NCBI GenBank assembly: GCA_965279065.1 | Contig: OZ257134.1 | Span: forward strand, 372,001 to 436,000 | Direction of reading: 5' to 3' | Length of the DNA stretch: 64,000 bases | From: JAKAXS01 sp965279065 | Lineage (GTDB): Bacteria; Pseudomonadota; Alphaproteobacteria; Rhizobiales; Hyphomicrobiaceae | Shown: positions 24,151 to 31,694 of the stretch, piece by piece | Layout: each line of letters opens with the position of its first letter | Position numbering within the stretch: the first letter of the stretch is position 1 | The notes under the pieces: generated by a model | Seen by the model: only the letters and a program-made list of their open reading frames with translations | Told to the model about the DNA's origin: nothing | Databases searched by the model: none | Made by a program: the position numbers and the translations under genes

Positions 24151-25281
24151 TTACTTGAAGTGCTTCGAAAGCTTCAGGCCCTGCGCCTGGTAGTTCGAAT
24201 TCAGATCCCGGCCGTAGAGCATTTCCGGCAGCTCCGTCATGCGCTCGTAGATAAGACGCCCGATCGTCTGTCCGTCTTCCAGCAAAAACGGCACCTTGTG
24301 CGAACGCACCTCCAGCACCGCTTTCGATCCAGAACCGCCCGCCGCCGCATGCCCGAAGCCCGGATCGAAAAACCCCGCGTAGTGCACGCGGAACTCGCCG
24401 ACCAGAGGATTGAACGGCACCATCTCGGCCGCATGCGTCGGCGGCACGTGAACCGCTTCCTTCGACGCCAGGATATAGAACTGGTCCGGATCGAGGATCA
24501 GCCGTTTCGAGCCGTGTGCATGGATCGGCTCCCAGTAATCCGCCACCGAACACGAACCCGGCGCGTCGACATCGACCAGCCCGGTGTGCCTCTTGGCGCG
24601 ATACCCCACCAGCCCATCCTTGCCGCCGATCAGATCGACCGACAGCGCGATCCCCTGCGCAATGTCGGCAGCCTCAGTCGCGACAAGTTTCTCCCGCCGC
24701 TGCAGATCGGCAAGCGCGACATCGCTGTCGGAGGCCGCACCCTGGCGGAACCGGATCTGCGACAGCCGCGACCCCTTGCGCACCACGATGGGAAACGTTT
24801 GCGGACAGATCTCGGCGTACAGCGGCCCGCGATACCCGGCCGGGATCTTGTCGAATGCGCCGACGCCATCGGCGATCACGCGCGTGAACACGTCCAGCCG
24901 CCCCGTCGAGCTCTTCGGATTGGTCGCCGCCTCGATGCTGTCGGGCAGTGCCAACGACTCCAGCAACGGCACGATATAGACGCAGCCCGTCTCCAGCACC
25001 GCGCCTTGCGACAGCGAAATCGTATGCAGCTGCAGATCGTCGAGCTTCGCCTGCACGCGCTCGTTGGCCGCCGGCAGAAAGCTCGCCCGCACGCGGTAGG
25101 CGACAGGCCCCAGCCGCAGATCCAGGCTCGCCGGCTGCAGTTGACCAGCTAGGATCGGTTCCGCCAGATGCAGCACGTCCGCCGCGATCAATGCGCGGAT
25201 TGCCTGTGCCGGCAGGATACCGGGTGTCGCAGCCGTCGCGGACCGCACCGCCTCAGCCGGCTTCTTTTTGGCGCTCACCAA
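24151..25281 (-). CDS. dcd: 2'-deoxycytidine 5'-triphosphate deaminase (long form)
   Basis: Converts dCTP to dUTP for thymidylate synthesis. At 376 residues it is about twice the length of E. coli Dcd and appears to hold two dUTPase-fold modules: the first with A-T-N-P-K-S-S-T-G-R-L-D-V-F-T-R-V-I-A-D, the second with H-Y-A-G-F-F-D-P-G-F-G and L-E-V-R-S-H-K-V-P-F-L-L-E-D-G-Q. This double form is usual in alphaproteobacteria. The start is TTG 25281 or GTG 25278, with AAGGGG upstream. Divergent from the metZ leader. Confidence 0.9.
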   Translation of the reverse strand: MVSAKKKPAEAVRSATAATPGILPAQAIRALIAADVLHLAEPILAGQLQPASLDLRLGPVAYRVRASFLPAANERVQAKLDDLQLHTISLSQGAVLETGCVYIVPLLESLALPDSIEAATNPKSSTGRLDVFTRVIADGVGAFDKIPAGYRGPLYAEICPQTFPIVVRKGSRLSQIRFRQGAASDSDVALADLQRREKLVATEAADIAQGIALSVDLIGGKDGLVGYRAKRHTGLVDVDAPGSCSVADYWEPIHAHGSKRLILDPDQFYILASKEAVHVPPTHAAEMVPFNPLVGEFRVHYAGFFDPGFGHAAAGGSGSKAVLEVRSHKVPFLLEDGQTIGRLIYERMTELPEMLYGRDLNSNYQAQGLKLSKHFK

Positions 25282-25463
25282 TACGTTTGTCCCCTTCGCC
25301 TGCCTTATTCCATGCGGGTTCTAGCATGAGCATCTCTCGCTGCCAGCCTTCAGAAAATGTGCCAAGTCATTTTCCCGTCCGTACACATGATGACAAGGGC
25401 CGACCGCCACATCCCCCGCCTCTTGACGCCGCAACCCCAATTCCGCTAATCCCATCCCCTGAA
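25282..25463. other. dcd / metZ divergent intergenic region upstream of the riboswitch
   Basis: About 180 bases between the dcd start and the SAM-II element. It must hold the dcd and metZ promoters; no confident -35/-10 pair was identified and no gene is supported. From the riboswitch end to the metZ start a further 100 bases of leader contain a GGCCGGGTTTTTTGTTGT-type stretch (about 25572-25589). Confidence 0.3.
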
Positions 25464-25520
25464 CTCGTGGTGATTTGGCCGGCCGGCTTGCAGCCACGTT
25501 AAACAAGTCGCTAAAATTGG
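25464..25520 (+). promoter_or_regulatory. SAM-II (metA-type) riboswitch
   Basis: S-adenosylmethionine-sensing pseudoknot. The conserved core is present in order: CGTGGTGATTTG (25466-25477), a GC-rich loop, TTGCAGCCACG (25488-25498), then TTAAACAAGTCGCTAAA (25499-25515). CGTGG pairs with CCACG to form P1, and the AAGTCGCTAAA-type segment forms the pseudoknot. SAM-II elements are known in alphaproteobacteria before metA, metC and metZ; here it is about 105 bases before metZ, so SAM should reduce metZ expression. Confidence 0.92.
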
Positions 25521-25621
25521 CCGAGCGCACCCGGTTTCCCGGCGCCCGGCTCGTATGAGTGGCGCAAGGAATGGCCGGGTTTTTTGTTGTCTGGGCGCCC
25601 GCCCGGCTCGAGGAGTGCGCT

Positions 25622-26836
25622 ATGACCAAGACCAAGAACACGGGGTGGACGCCCGGCAATCCCGCGGACTGGCAGCCGGAGACGCAGCTGGTCCAGGGCG
25701 GCATCCTGCGCTCCAACTTCGGCGAGACGTCGGAATCGATCTTCCTGACGCAGGGCTTCGTCTACGATAGCTCCGAGCAGGCCGAGGCCCGTTTCAAGAA
25801 CGAAGATCCGGGCTTCCAGTACAGCCGCTTCGCAAATCCCACCGTGAGCATGTTCGAGGATCGCATGCGCCTCTTCGAAGGCGCTGAGGAGGCTCGCGCC
25901 ACCGCGACCGGCATGGCCGCCGTCACCGCCGCCCTCCTGTCGTATCTCAACGCCGGCGACCACATCATTGCCGCCCGCGCCATGTTCGGCTCGTGCCGCT
26001 ACGTCGTGGAAACGCTGTGCCCGCGCTTCGGCATCAAGGCGACGCTGGTCGACGGCCGCGACCTTGACGCCTGGCGCGACGCCATCCAGCCGAACACCAA
26101 GTGCTTCTTCTTCGAAACGCCCGCCAACCCCACGCTGGACCTTGTCGACATCGCGGGTGTCTCGAAAATCGCCAAGGAGATTGGCGCCAAGGTCATCGTC
26201 GACAACGTCTTCGCCACACCGATGCTCCAGCGTCCGCTGCAGCACGGCGCCGACGTCGTCGTCTATTCCGCCACCAAGCACATCGACGGCCAGGGTCGCT
26301 GCCTCGGCGGCGTCGTGCTGTGCGACAGCGAGTTCCTGACCAAGCACCTGCAGGACTTTTTCCGCCAGACCGGTCCCTCGCTCAGCCCGTTCAATGCCTG
26401 GGTCATGCTGAAGAGCCTGGAAACGATGCCGTTGCGCATCAAGGCCCAGTCTGCCACCGCCGCGACACTCGCCGACTACCTCGCCGGCCACCGCAACGTG
26501 CAGCGCGTTGTTTACTGCGGCCGCCCGGATCACCCCCAGGCCGCCCTGGCCAAGCGTCAGATGACCGGCGGCGGTCAGATGATCGCCTTCGAGGTCGCCG
26601 GCGGCAAGGAAGCGGCGTTCCGCGTCCAGAACGCGTTGCAACTCATTCGCATCTCCAACAATCTCGGCGATGCCAAGAGCCTCGTCACGCACCCCACGAC
26701 CACGACCCACTTCCGTTTGACGCAGGACCAGCGCCTCGAACTCGGCATCAACGACGGCCTCATCCGCCTGTCGGTGGGCCTGGAGGCCGCAGTGGATCTG
26801 CAAGCCGACCTCGAACGCGCATTAGCCAAGGTCTGA
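25622..26836 (+). CDS. metZ: O-succinylhomoserine sulfhydrylase
   Basis: PLP enzyme that makes homocysteine from an activated homoserine and sulphide. 404 residues of the Cys/Met-metabolism PLP family: Y-S-R-F-A-N-P-T-V around 75, E-T-P-A-N-P-T-L-D, and the PLP lysine in S-A-T-K-H-I-D-G-Q-G-R. The frame extends upstream to 25559, but the start is ATG 25622 with GAGGAG six bases before. Controlled by the upstream SAM-II element. Distinguishing O-succinyl from O-acetyl substrate by sequence alone is not certain; the G-Q-G-R variant and the riboswitch favour MetZ. Confidence 0.92.
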   Translation: MTKTKNTGWTPGNPADWQPETQLVQGGILRSNFGETSESIFLTQGFVYDSSEQAEARFKNEDPGFQYSRFANPTVSMFEDRMRLFEGAEEARATATGMAAVTAALLSYLNAGDHIIAARAMFGSCRYVVETLCPRFGIKATLVDGRDLDAWRDAIQPNTKCFFFETPANPTLDLVDIAGVSKIAKEIGAKVIVDNVFATPMLQRPLQHGADVVVYSATKHIDGQGRCLGGVVLCDSEFLTKHLQDFFRQTGPSLSPFNAWVMLKSLETMPLRIKAQSATAATLADYLAGHRNVQRVVYCGRPDHPQAALAKRQMTGGGQMIAFEVAGGKEAAFRVQNALQLIRISNNLGDAKSLVTHPTTTTHFRLTQDQRLELGINDGLIRLSVGLEAAVDLQADLERALAKV

Positions 26837-26908
26837 GGCGAAGATGTTGACCGGGCAGCATCTGCGCCTACTATTTCGCCAAGAGGCGTGCGCCAGGAGG
26901 AGCGGCCG

Positions 26909-27316
26909 TTGAGTTTCGACACACCCTACGAAGCCGTGACGCACGGGGTACGCGTGCGCGTGCTGCCGGACTTCTCCGACGAACAGTCCGACCCCGACGA
27001 GGACCATTTCTTCTGGACCTACACGGTCGAGATCACCAACGTCGGCGCCGAGACGGTACAGCTGCGCTCGCGCGTCTGGCACATCACCGATGCGCAAGGC
27101 CAGCACCAGGAAGTGCGTGGCCCTGGCGTCGTCGGCGAGACGCCGAAGCTCGCGCCCGGCCAGTCGTTCAGTTACACGTCCGGTTGCCCGCTGCCCACGC
27201 CGTCCGGCATTATGATGGGCAGCTACCAGATGGCGGGTTCCGACGGACAGCTGTTCGACGTCAAGATTCCGGCTTTCTCGCTCGACAGCCCCTACACGGT
27301 GAGGAGCGTCAATTGA
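26909..27316 (+). CDS. apaG: ApaG domain protein
   Basis: 135-residue beta-sandwich protein with the ApaG signature: Y-T-V-E-I-T-N-V-G, V-R-G-P-G-V-V-G-E-T-P-K-L-A-P-G-Q-S-F-S-Y-T-S-G-C-P-L, and I-M-M-G-S-Y-Q-M near the end. Linked in other bacteria to Co2+/Mg2+ sensitivity; the molecular role is unsettled. The start is TTG at 26909 (MSFDTPYEAVTHGV) because AGGAGG lies eight bases before it; a GTG at 26888 would place that site inside the gene. Follows metZ by 72 bases. Confidence 0.92.
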   Translation: MSFDTPYEAVTHGVRVRVLPDFSDEQSDPDEDHFFWTYTVEITNVGAETVQLRSRVWHITDAQGQHQEVRGPGVVGETPKLAPGQSFSYTSGCPLPTPSGIMMGSYQMAGSDGQLFDVKIPAFSLDSPYTVRSVN

Positions 27317-27345
27317 AGGTGGCTGAGGCAAACACGTCGCGTTTC

Positions 27346-27371
27346 GGGATCAGACCCATGGGTCTGACCCT
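27346..27371. repeat. GGGATCAGACCC-AT-GGGTCTGACCCT palindromic element, copy 2
   Basis: Near-perfect palindrome in the apaG-argE gap, matching the element at 22774-22799 with two compensating or neutral changes. Here it lies between genes of the same direction. Confidence 0.75.
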
Positions 27372-27413
27372 ATGCGCAGCGCTATCGAACGGCCGACGGC
27401 TGGGCCTCGATAA

Positions 27414-28574
27414 ATGAAGGGCCCCCGCTATTCGCCTGCTGAGCTGATGGCTCGCCTGGTGGCGTTCGACACCACCAGCCACAAATCCAACATCCCGCTC
27501 ATTCGCTTCGTCGAGGACTATCTCGTCCAGCACGGCGTCGCTCCGACCCTGGTCCCGACGAGCGACGGCGAAAAAGCCAGCCTCTTCGCCACGGTCGGCC
27601 CACAGGACGTTGCCGGCGTCGCGCTCTCTGGCCACACGGATGTCGTGCCCGTCACCGGTCAAACTTGGGATAGCGATCCCTTCACGATGGTGGAGCGCGA
27701 CGGCAGGTACTACGGTCGCGGTACGTCGGACATGAAGGGCTTCCTCGCCTGCGTCCTCGCCGCTGTGCCGGACTTTAATACGCGATCCCTCAAGACGCCG
27801 TTGCACATCGCCTTCTCCTATGACGAGGAAGTCGGCTGCACCGGCGTTCGCCCGATGCTTGCCGAGTTCGGCACGCGCCTGCCGCGGCCGCGTATGGCCA
27901 TCGTCGGCGAGCCGACGTCGATGCGCGTCGTTGACGCCCACAAGGGTCCCATGCGGTGGCTGGTGGAGATCGTCGGTCGCGCCGCGCATTCCAGCATGGC
28001 TCATCTCGGCGCCAACGCCATCGCTACCGCCGCAACCCTCATCGGCGAACTGCAGCGCATCGAGGACGAACTGAAGCAGTGGCCGCCCGATCATCGCTTC
28101 GAACCGCCTTACCCCACGCTGCAGGTCACATTGATCGAGGGCGGCAACGCCACCAACATCGTGCCTGTCTCGTGCCGCTTCCAGTTCGACGTCCGCGCCA
28201 TGCCGGGCCTGGACACCCGCCAGATCGAACGCCGACTGCGCCAGTATGCAGAGACCCACTGCCTGCCGGGCATGCGACGCGTCGCACCTGAATCCTCGAT
28301 CACCATCACCCAGGCCAACAATGTCCCGCCGTTCCAGGCCGACGCCAGCGCCGACGTCGTCGCTCTCGCGCTGCAGCTGACCGATCAGAACGAAACGTTC
28401 GCCGTCTCCTACGCGACCGAAGCCGGGCTGTTCCAGGGCGCCGGCGCGCCGTCCGTCGTCTGCGGCCCAGGCGACATCGCTCAGGCCCACACTGCCAATG
28501 AGTGGATCGCCGCTAGCGAGCTCGACGCCTGCATGAAATTCCTGGACCGGCTCGCCACTTGGGCTGAACAATAG
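27414..28574 (+). CDS. argE: Acetylornithine deacetylase (ArgE), M20 metallopeptidase family
   Basis: Removes acetate from N-acetylornithine in arginine synthesis. 386 residues: metal ligands in S-G-H-T-D-V-V-P, D in G-R-G-T-S-D-M-K-G-F, E-E in Y-D-E-E-V-G-C-T-G, E in I-V-G-E-P-T, and the C-terminal H in C-G-P-G-D-I-A-Q-A-H. The dimerisation domain contains G-R-A-A-H-S-S. P-G-D-I-A-Q-A-H and the length match ArgE better than DapE. Cytoplasmic. Start ATG 27414 has only a weak purine-rich upstream region. Confidence 0.9.
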   Translation: MKGPRYSPAELMARLVAFDTTSHKSNIPLIRFVEDYLVQHGVAPTLVPTSDGEKASLFATVGPQDVAGVALSGHTDVVPVTGQTWDSDPFTMVERDGRYYGRGTSDMKGFLACVLAAVPDFNTRSLKTPLHIAFSYDEEVGCTGVRPMLAEFGTRLPRPRMAIVGEPTSMRVVDAHKGPMRWLVEIVGRAAHSSMAHLGANAIATAATLIGELQRIEDELKQWPPDHRFEPPYPTLQVTLIEGGNATNIVPVSCRFQFDVRAMPGLDTRQIERRLRQYAETHCLPGMRRVAPESSITITQANNVPPFQADASADVVALALQLTDQNETFAVSYATEAGLFQGAGAPSVVCGPGDIAQAHTANEWIAASELDACMKFLDRLATWAEQ

Positions 28575-28607
28575 GTCCGCGCATGATGCGCGCAGCGGAG
28601 GGATGCC

Positions 28608-28985
28608 ATGACGACCGTCGGCCTCGCATTTGCGGCAATCGCCGTGCTCCTACACGTTTACATCTTCGTGTTGGAATCCATCCTTTGGACGGCTGACGGC
28701 ACCATTCGCAAGTTCGGCATCACCAAGGTGCAGGCCGAGCAGACGAAGCAACTGGCCTTCAACCAGGGCTTTTACAACCTGTTCCTGGCCATCATCGCCG
28801 CGGCAGGCGTTGCCTTCCTGCTTCTTCAACAACCCGCGGTCGGCTTGGCGCTACTCGCCGCCGGCCTGGGATCGATGGCCGCGGCAGGACTTGTGCTGGC
28901 GATCAGCGACCCAAGGAAGCTACGCGCTGCCATCACACAGCTGGCCGCACCGACCGTGGCGCTGGTTCTGCTTTTCGCCGCCTAG
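28608..28985 (+). CDS. DUF1304 membrane protein
   Basis: 125-residue inner-membrane protein with four predicted helices and the family motif F-V-L-E-S-I-L-W in helix 1, then N-Q-G-F-Y-N-L-F-L-A in helix 2. Function unknown. It starts 33 bases after argE with GGAGGGATGCC upstream (ATG 28608), so probably shares its transcript. Confidence 0.85.
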   Translation: MTTVGLAFAAIAVLLHVYIFVLESILWTADGTIRKFGITKVQAEQTKQLAFNQGFYNLFLAIIAAAGVAFLLLQQPAVGLALLAAGLGSMAAAGLVLAISDPRKLRAAITQLAAPTVALVLLFAA

Positions 28986-29049
28986 CGCACCAAGCCGCGG
29001 CGTTAGTGCCACGGCGCGGGCGCCGTATTGAAAACGTCGCACGCGGGAC

Positions 29050-29175
29050 TTGATTGCGCAGGCGATGTCCCTTATCTACCGCGGTCCGGAGCGGCGCCAT
29101 TCTAAATGGGTGACGCCCGTGTGGGCGGTGAGCAGATTGGCATCTTCGGGTTCGCCAATCAGCTCCCGCCCGCTG
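29050..29175 (+). ncRNA. Candidate structured small RNA (unassigned)
   Basis: A promoter-like pair TTGATT (29050) - 17 bases - TATCTA (29073) is followed by a long hairpin at 29123-29171: GGGCGG-t-GAGC-a-GATTGGC, a 12-base loop, then GCCAATC-a-GCTC-CCGCCC, i.e. 17 paired bases with one internal mismatch and one bulge. No reading frame uses it and no T-tract ends it. It sits in the 314-base gap between the DUF1304 gene and a convergent small Cys-rich gene. No known RNA family was recognised. Confidence 0.35.
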
Positions 29176-29247
29176 CGATTCTAGGGCTGCCCTGCATCGC
29201 CGCTGCGGCAGCAGGTGGATCGCTCACATCGGCTCGCAAAACGCGAA

Positions 29248-29273
29248 ATCCCCGGGACGAGCCCAGGGATGAC
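29248..29273. repeat. Diverged GTCATCCTCGGG-type REP element
   Basis: ATCCCCGGGACGAGCCCAGGGATGAC is the same palindrome type as the pair at 10348-10475, with several changes. It lies just before the 3' end of the Cys-rich gene. Confidence 0.6.
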
Positions 29274-29299
29274 GAGAGAAGCAAAGTCTCAGGGCTCTT

Positions 29300-29572
29300 T
29301 TACTTCCGACGGCTGCGTGGAATCTCGCCGCTGTCGCGCAGCGCATCGATGCAGCGCGGCGACAGCCGCTTGCCCGCCTGGCGCATGCAGCTGCGCAGTC
29401 CGGCCGAACCGACCTCGTAAGACGGACAGAACTGCAGGTAATCGTTCTTGCAGGCGCGCTCAACTCTGGCGCTGGCAGCCATCGCGGCGTTCGCGCCAAG
29501 TACAACCACACCGAGCGCCAGTGCGATGGCGGAGAGGCGCGATGCGCCCAAAACGGCAATCCCTCGTGACAT
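29300..29572 (-). CDS. Small exported four-Cys protein
   Basis: 90 residues: a Sec signal peptide (to about A-A-M-A) then A-C-K-N-D-Y-L-Q-F-C-P-S-Y and L-R-S-C-M-R-Q-A-G-K-R-L-S-P-R-C. The spacing C-x6-C...C-x11-C suggests two disulphides in a helical hairpin, a common small periplasmic type in Hyphomicrobiales. Function unknown. The start ATG 29572 follows AAGGAACG. Confidence 0.7.
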   Translation of the reverse strand: MSRGIAVLGASRLSAIALALGVVVLGANAAMAASARVERACKNDYLQFCPSYEVGSAGLRSCMRQAGKRLSPRCIDALRDSGEIPRSRRK

Positions 29573-29633
29573 CGGTCGTTCCTTCTTATTGCTTCAAATG
29601 CAGGTATTTCGCCCGCCCGGATCCGAGGGCAAA

Positions 29634-29737
29634 TTAGAGCGCTTCCGGAAAAGTGTGAAGCGGTTTTCCGATAAGAAGCGCGACAGAACAAAAGCATAGA
29701 GCGGGTGAGCTTTTCGAAGAAAAGCGACGCGCTCTAG
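29634..29737. repeat. RIME-like intergenic mosaic repeat, copy 1
   Basis: Starts TTAGAGCGCTTCCGGAAAAG and ends GCGCTCTAG, so the termini are inverted. The inner part has GTGTGAAGCGGTTTTCCG. The same core recurs at 53985-54091. It matches the type of rhizobial intergenic mosaic elements known in Rhizobium/Mesorhizobium. Located between the Cys-rich gene and der. Confidence 0.75.
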
Positions 29738-29777
29738 CCCTTTCGAAGGCCCCGCGCTAGCCCGCCTAGGAGCCGTC

Positions 29778-31181
29778 TCAGCCCCGTTTCGGCCGCTTTT
29801 GGTCATACGGATTGTTGCCCTTGCGCAGATTGAAGCGCACTGGCACGCCCGGCAGGTCGAACGCTTGCCGCAGGCTGTTGACCAGGTAGCGGACGTAGGA
29901 CTGCGGCAGGTCGTCCGGCTTGGAGCAGAATGCCACGAAGGTCGGCGGTCGCGTCGACGGCTGCGTGATGAATCGCAGCCGTATCGGCCGCCCCGAAGCC
30001 GCCGGCGGCGCATGTCGCGACGTCGCCTCGATCAGCCAGCGGTTAAGCTGCGGTGTCGGCACGCGCGAATTCCAGATCGTCCACGCCTTGAAGACCGCGT
30101 CGCGCAGCTTGTCGATGCCGCGCTCGCTCAGCGCCGACAGCGGCACCACCGCGACGTCCGGCACCTGCGCCAGGCTATTGGCCACCCGCTCCTTGATCGT
30201 GCGCAGCATCTTCTGCTTGTCTTCGACCAGGTCCCACTTGTTGATCGCAATGACGAACGAGCGCCCCTCCTGCGTCACGAGATCGCCGATCGTAAGATCC
30301 TGATGCTCCAGCTGCCGCTCAGCATCGATCAGCAGCACCACCACTTCCGCAAAGCGGATCGCCTTGATCGCATCGCTCGCTGACAGCTTCTCCGCCAGCT
30401 CCGAAATGCGCGCGCGCTTGCGCAGGCCCGCGGTATCGAACAACCGCACCTCGCGGTTGCCCCAGACGAAGTCGGTCGAGACCGAATCGCGCGTCAACCC
30501 CGGTTCCGGTCCCGTGATCATGCGATCCTCACCCAGGATCGCATTGACCAGCGTCGACTTGCCGGCATTGGGCCGTCCGACGATGGCGATGCGAATGGGC
30601 CGCTCGGCCTTCTCGACGCCTTTCTTTTCGCCGCCCGCCCCGTAGAGGTTGTTGTCCAGCCCGAGCGCATTGAGAATGTCGACCGCCAGATCGCCCAGAC
30701 CCTCGCCGTGCTCCGCCGAGATCGGCACCGGCTCGCCAAAGCCCAGTTCGTAGGCTTCGTAGAAGCCATCGCGTCCGGCGCGGCCCTCGCTTTTGTTGGC
30801 GACCAGCACGACGGGCCGTCCCGAACTCCGCGCCACTTTGGCGAATGCCTTGTCGGCCGGCGTCACGCCGGCCTTGGCGTCGATGACGAACAGCACGAGA
30901 TCGGCCGTTTCGATCGCCGCTTCGCTCTGCCGGCGCATGCGGTCGGCGATGCTGCCACTCGCGGCTTCCTCCAACCCCGCCGTGTCGACAACCTTAACGA
31001 TATGCGAACCGAGTTGCGCCTTGCCCTCGCGTCGGTCCCGCGTGAGGCCGGGCAGGTCGGAGACGAGCGCATCGCGTGTCTGGGTTAACCGATTGAACAG
31101 GGTTGATTTCCCGACATTGGGCCGGCCAATGATGGCCAATGTCGGTGCACCGTTTGAATTTTCGCGCTGGATGGGTGTCAT
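29778..31181 (-). CDS. der: Ribosome-associated GTPase Der (EngA)
   Basis: Essential double-GTPase acting in 50S assembly, 467 residues. The first G domain has G-R-P-N-V-G-K-S-T, D-L-P-G-L-T-R-D and N-K-S-E; the second has G-R-P-N-A-G-K-S-T, D-T-A-G-L-R-K and N-K-W-D. The C-terminal KH-like domain ends K-R-P-K-R-G. Length is typical. Start ATG 31181 (MTPIQREN). The first four codons overlap a possible divergent small reading frame. Confidence 0.96.
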   Translation of the reverse strand: MTPIQRENSNGAPTLAIIGRPNVGKSTLFNRLTQTRDALVSDLPGLTRDRREGKAQLGSHIVKVVDTAGLEEAASGSIADRMRRQSEAAIETADLVLFVIDAKAGVTPADKAFAKVARSSGRPVVLVANKSEGRAGRDGFYEAYELGFGEPVPISAEHGEGLGDLAVDILNALGLDNNLYGAGGEKKGVEKAERPIRIAIVGRPNAGKSTLVNAILGEDRMITGPEPGLTRDSVSTDFVWGNREVRLFDTAGLRKRARISELAEKLSASDAIKAIRFAEVVVLLIDAERQLEHQDLTIGDLVTQEGRSFVIAINKWDLVEDKQKMLRTIKERVANSLAQVPDVAVVPLSALSERGIDKLRDAVFKAWTIWNSRVPTPQLNRWLIEATSRHAPPAASGRPIRLRFITQPSTRPPTFVAFCSKPDDLPQSYVRYLVNSLRQAFDLPGVPVRFNLRKGNNPYDQKRPKRG

Positions 31182-31335
31182 TCTGTATGTTCTGATAGGA
31201 GTTGCCGCCGCTTATGCCCTATGCGCCGTGCAATTGAAACTCTGCTCTCGGCCGCTGGAGTGCGCCATTGTGCTTTTCCGCCAGGCTCGCGCCCTCATGG
31301 TTAGCTGCACGCGTGCTCAGATGGTGCGACAATGA
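31171..31335 (+). CDS. Possible 54-residue single-span membrane protein, coupled to the response regulator
   Basis: ATG 31171 opens M-G-V-I-L-Y-V-L-I-G-V-A-A-A-Y-A-L-C-A-V, a clean membrane helix, and ends at TGA 31333-31335, overlapping the response-regulator ATG by four bases (ATGA). The coupling geometry and the hydrophobic start are suggestive. Against it: no good ribosome site, and the start overlaps the der start on the other strand. Treat as tentative. Confidence 0.3.
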   Translation: MGVILYVLIGVAAAYALCAVQLKLCSRPLECAIVLFRQARALMVSCTRAQMVRQ

Positions 31336-31694
31336 AGCGAGCGCTGCTGGTTGAGGATGAAGCCGTCGTCGCGCTGCTCATCGAGAGCATGCTTGGCGAC
31401 CTAGGCTACCAGGTCGTCGGCCCGATACCTCGCCTGGCAAAAGCCCTCGACGTCGCGCGCAACGAAGACTTCGATATCGCGGTCCTCGACGTGAATTTGC
31501 ATGGCACGCCGTCCTTCCCGATTGCCGACGTGCTGGTGGAGAAGCGTGTGCCGTTCGTCTTCGCGACCGGGTATGGCGCTCCCGGCATTCCGGCAAATTT
31601 TAAGTCCATCGCCGTCCTGCAAAAGCCGTTCAAGACTCAGCATCTGGCAGACGCCATCAATCACGCCATCTCGGCGGAGGAGCAGGCGTCTTGA
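31332..31694 (+). CDS. Single-domain response regulator
   Basis: 120-residue receiver domain without output domain. Acidic pocket E-D-E at 8-10, phospho-acceptor Asp in A-V-L-D-V-N-L-H, conserved Thr in F-A-T-G-Y-G, and Lys in V-L-Q-K-P-F. It overlaps the HWE kinase start (TTGA), so the pair is co-translated. Stand-alone receivers next to HWE kinases are common in Hyphomicrobiales, acting as phosphate sinks or adaptors. Confidence 0.9.
   Translation: MKRALLVEDEAVVALLIESMLGDLGYQVVGPIPRLAKALDVARNEDFDIAVLDVNLHGTPSFPIADVLVEKRVPFVFATGYGAPGIPANFKSIAVLQKPFKTQHLADAINHAISAEEQAS

Noticed and set aside
31200..31331. Possible tRNA or RNA gene between der and the response regulator
   Set aside because: No cloverleaf or T-loop consensus was found; the stretch is better explained as the leader or a small coding frame.
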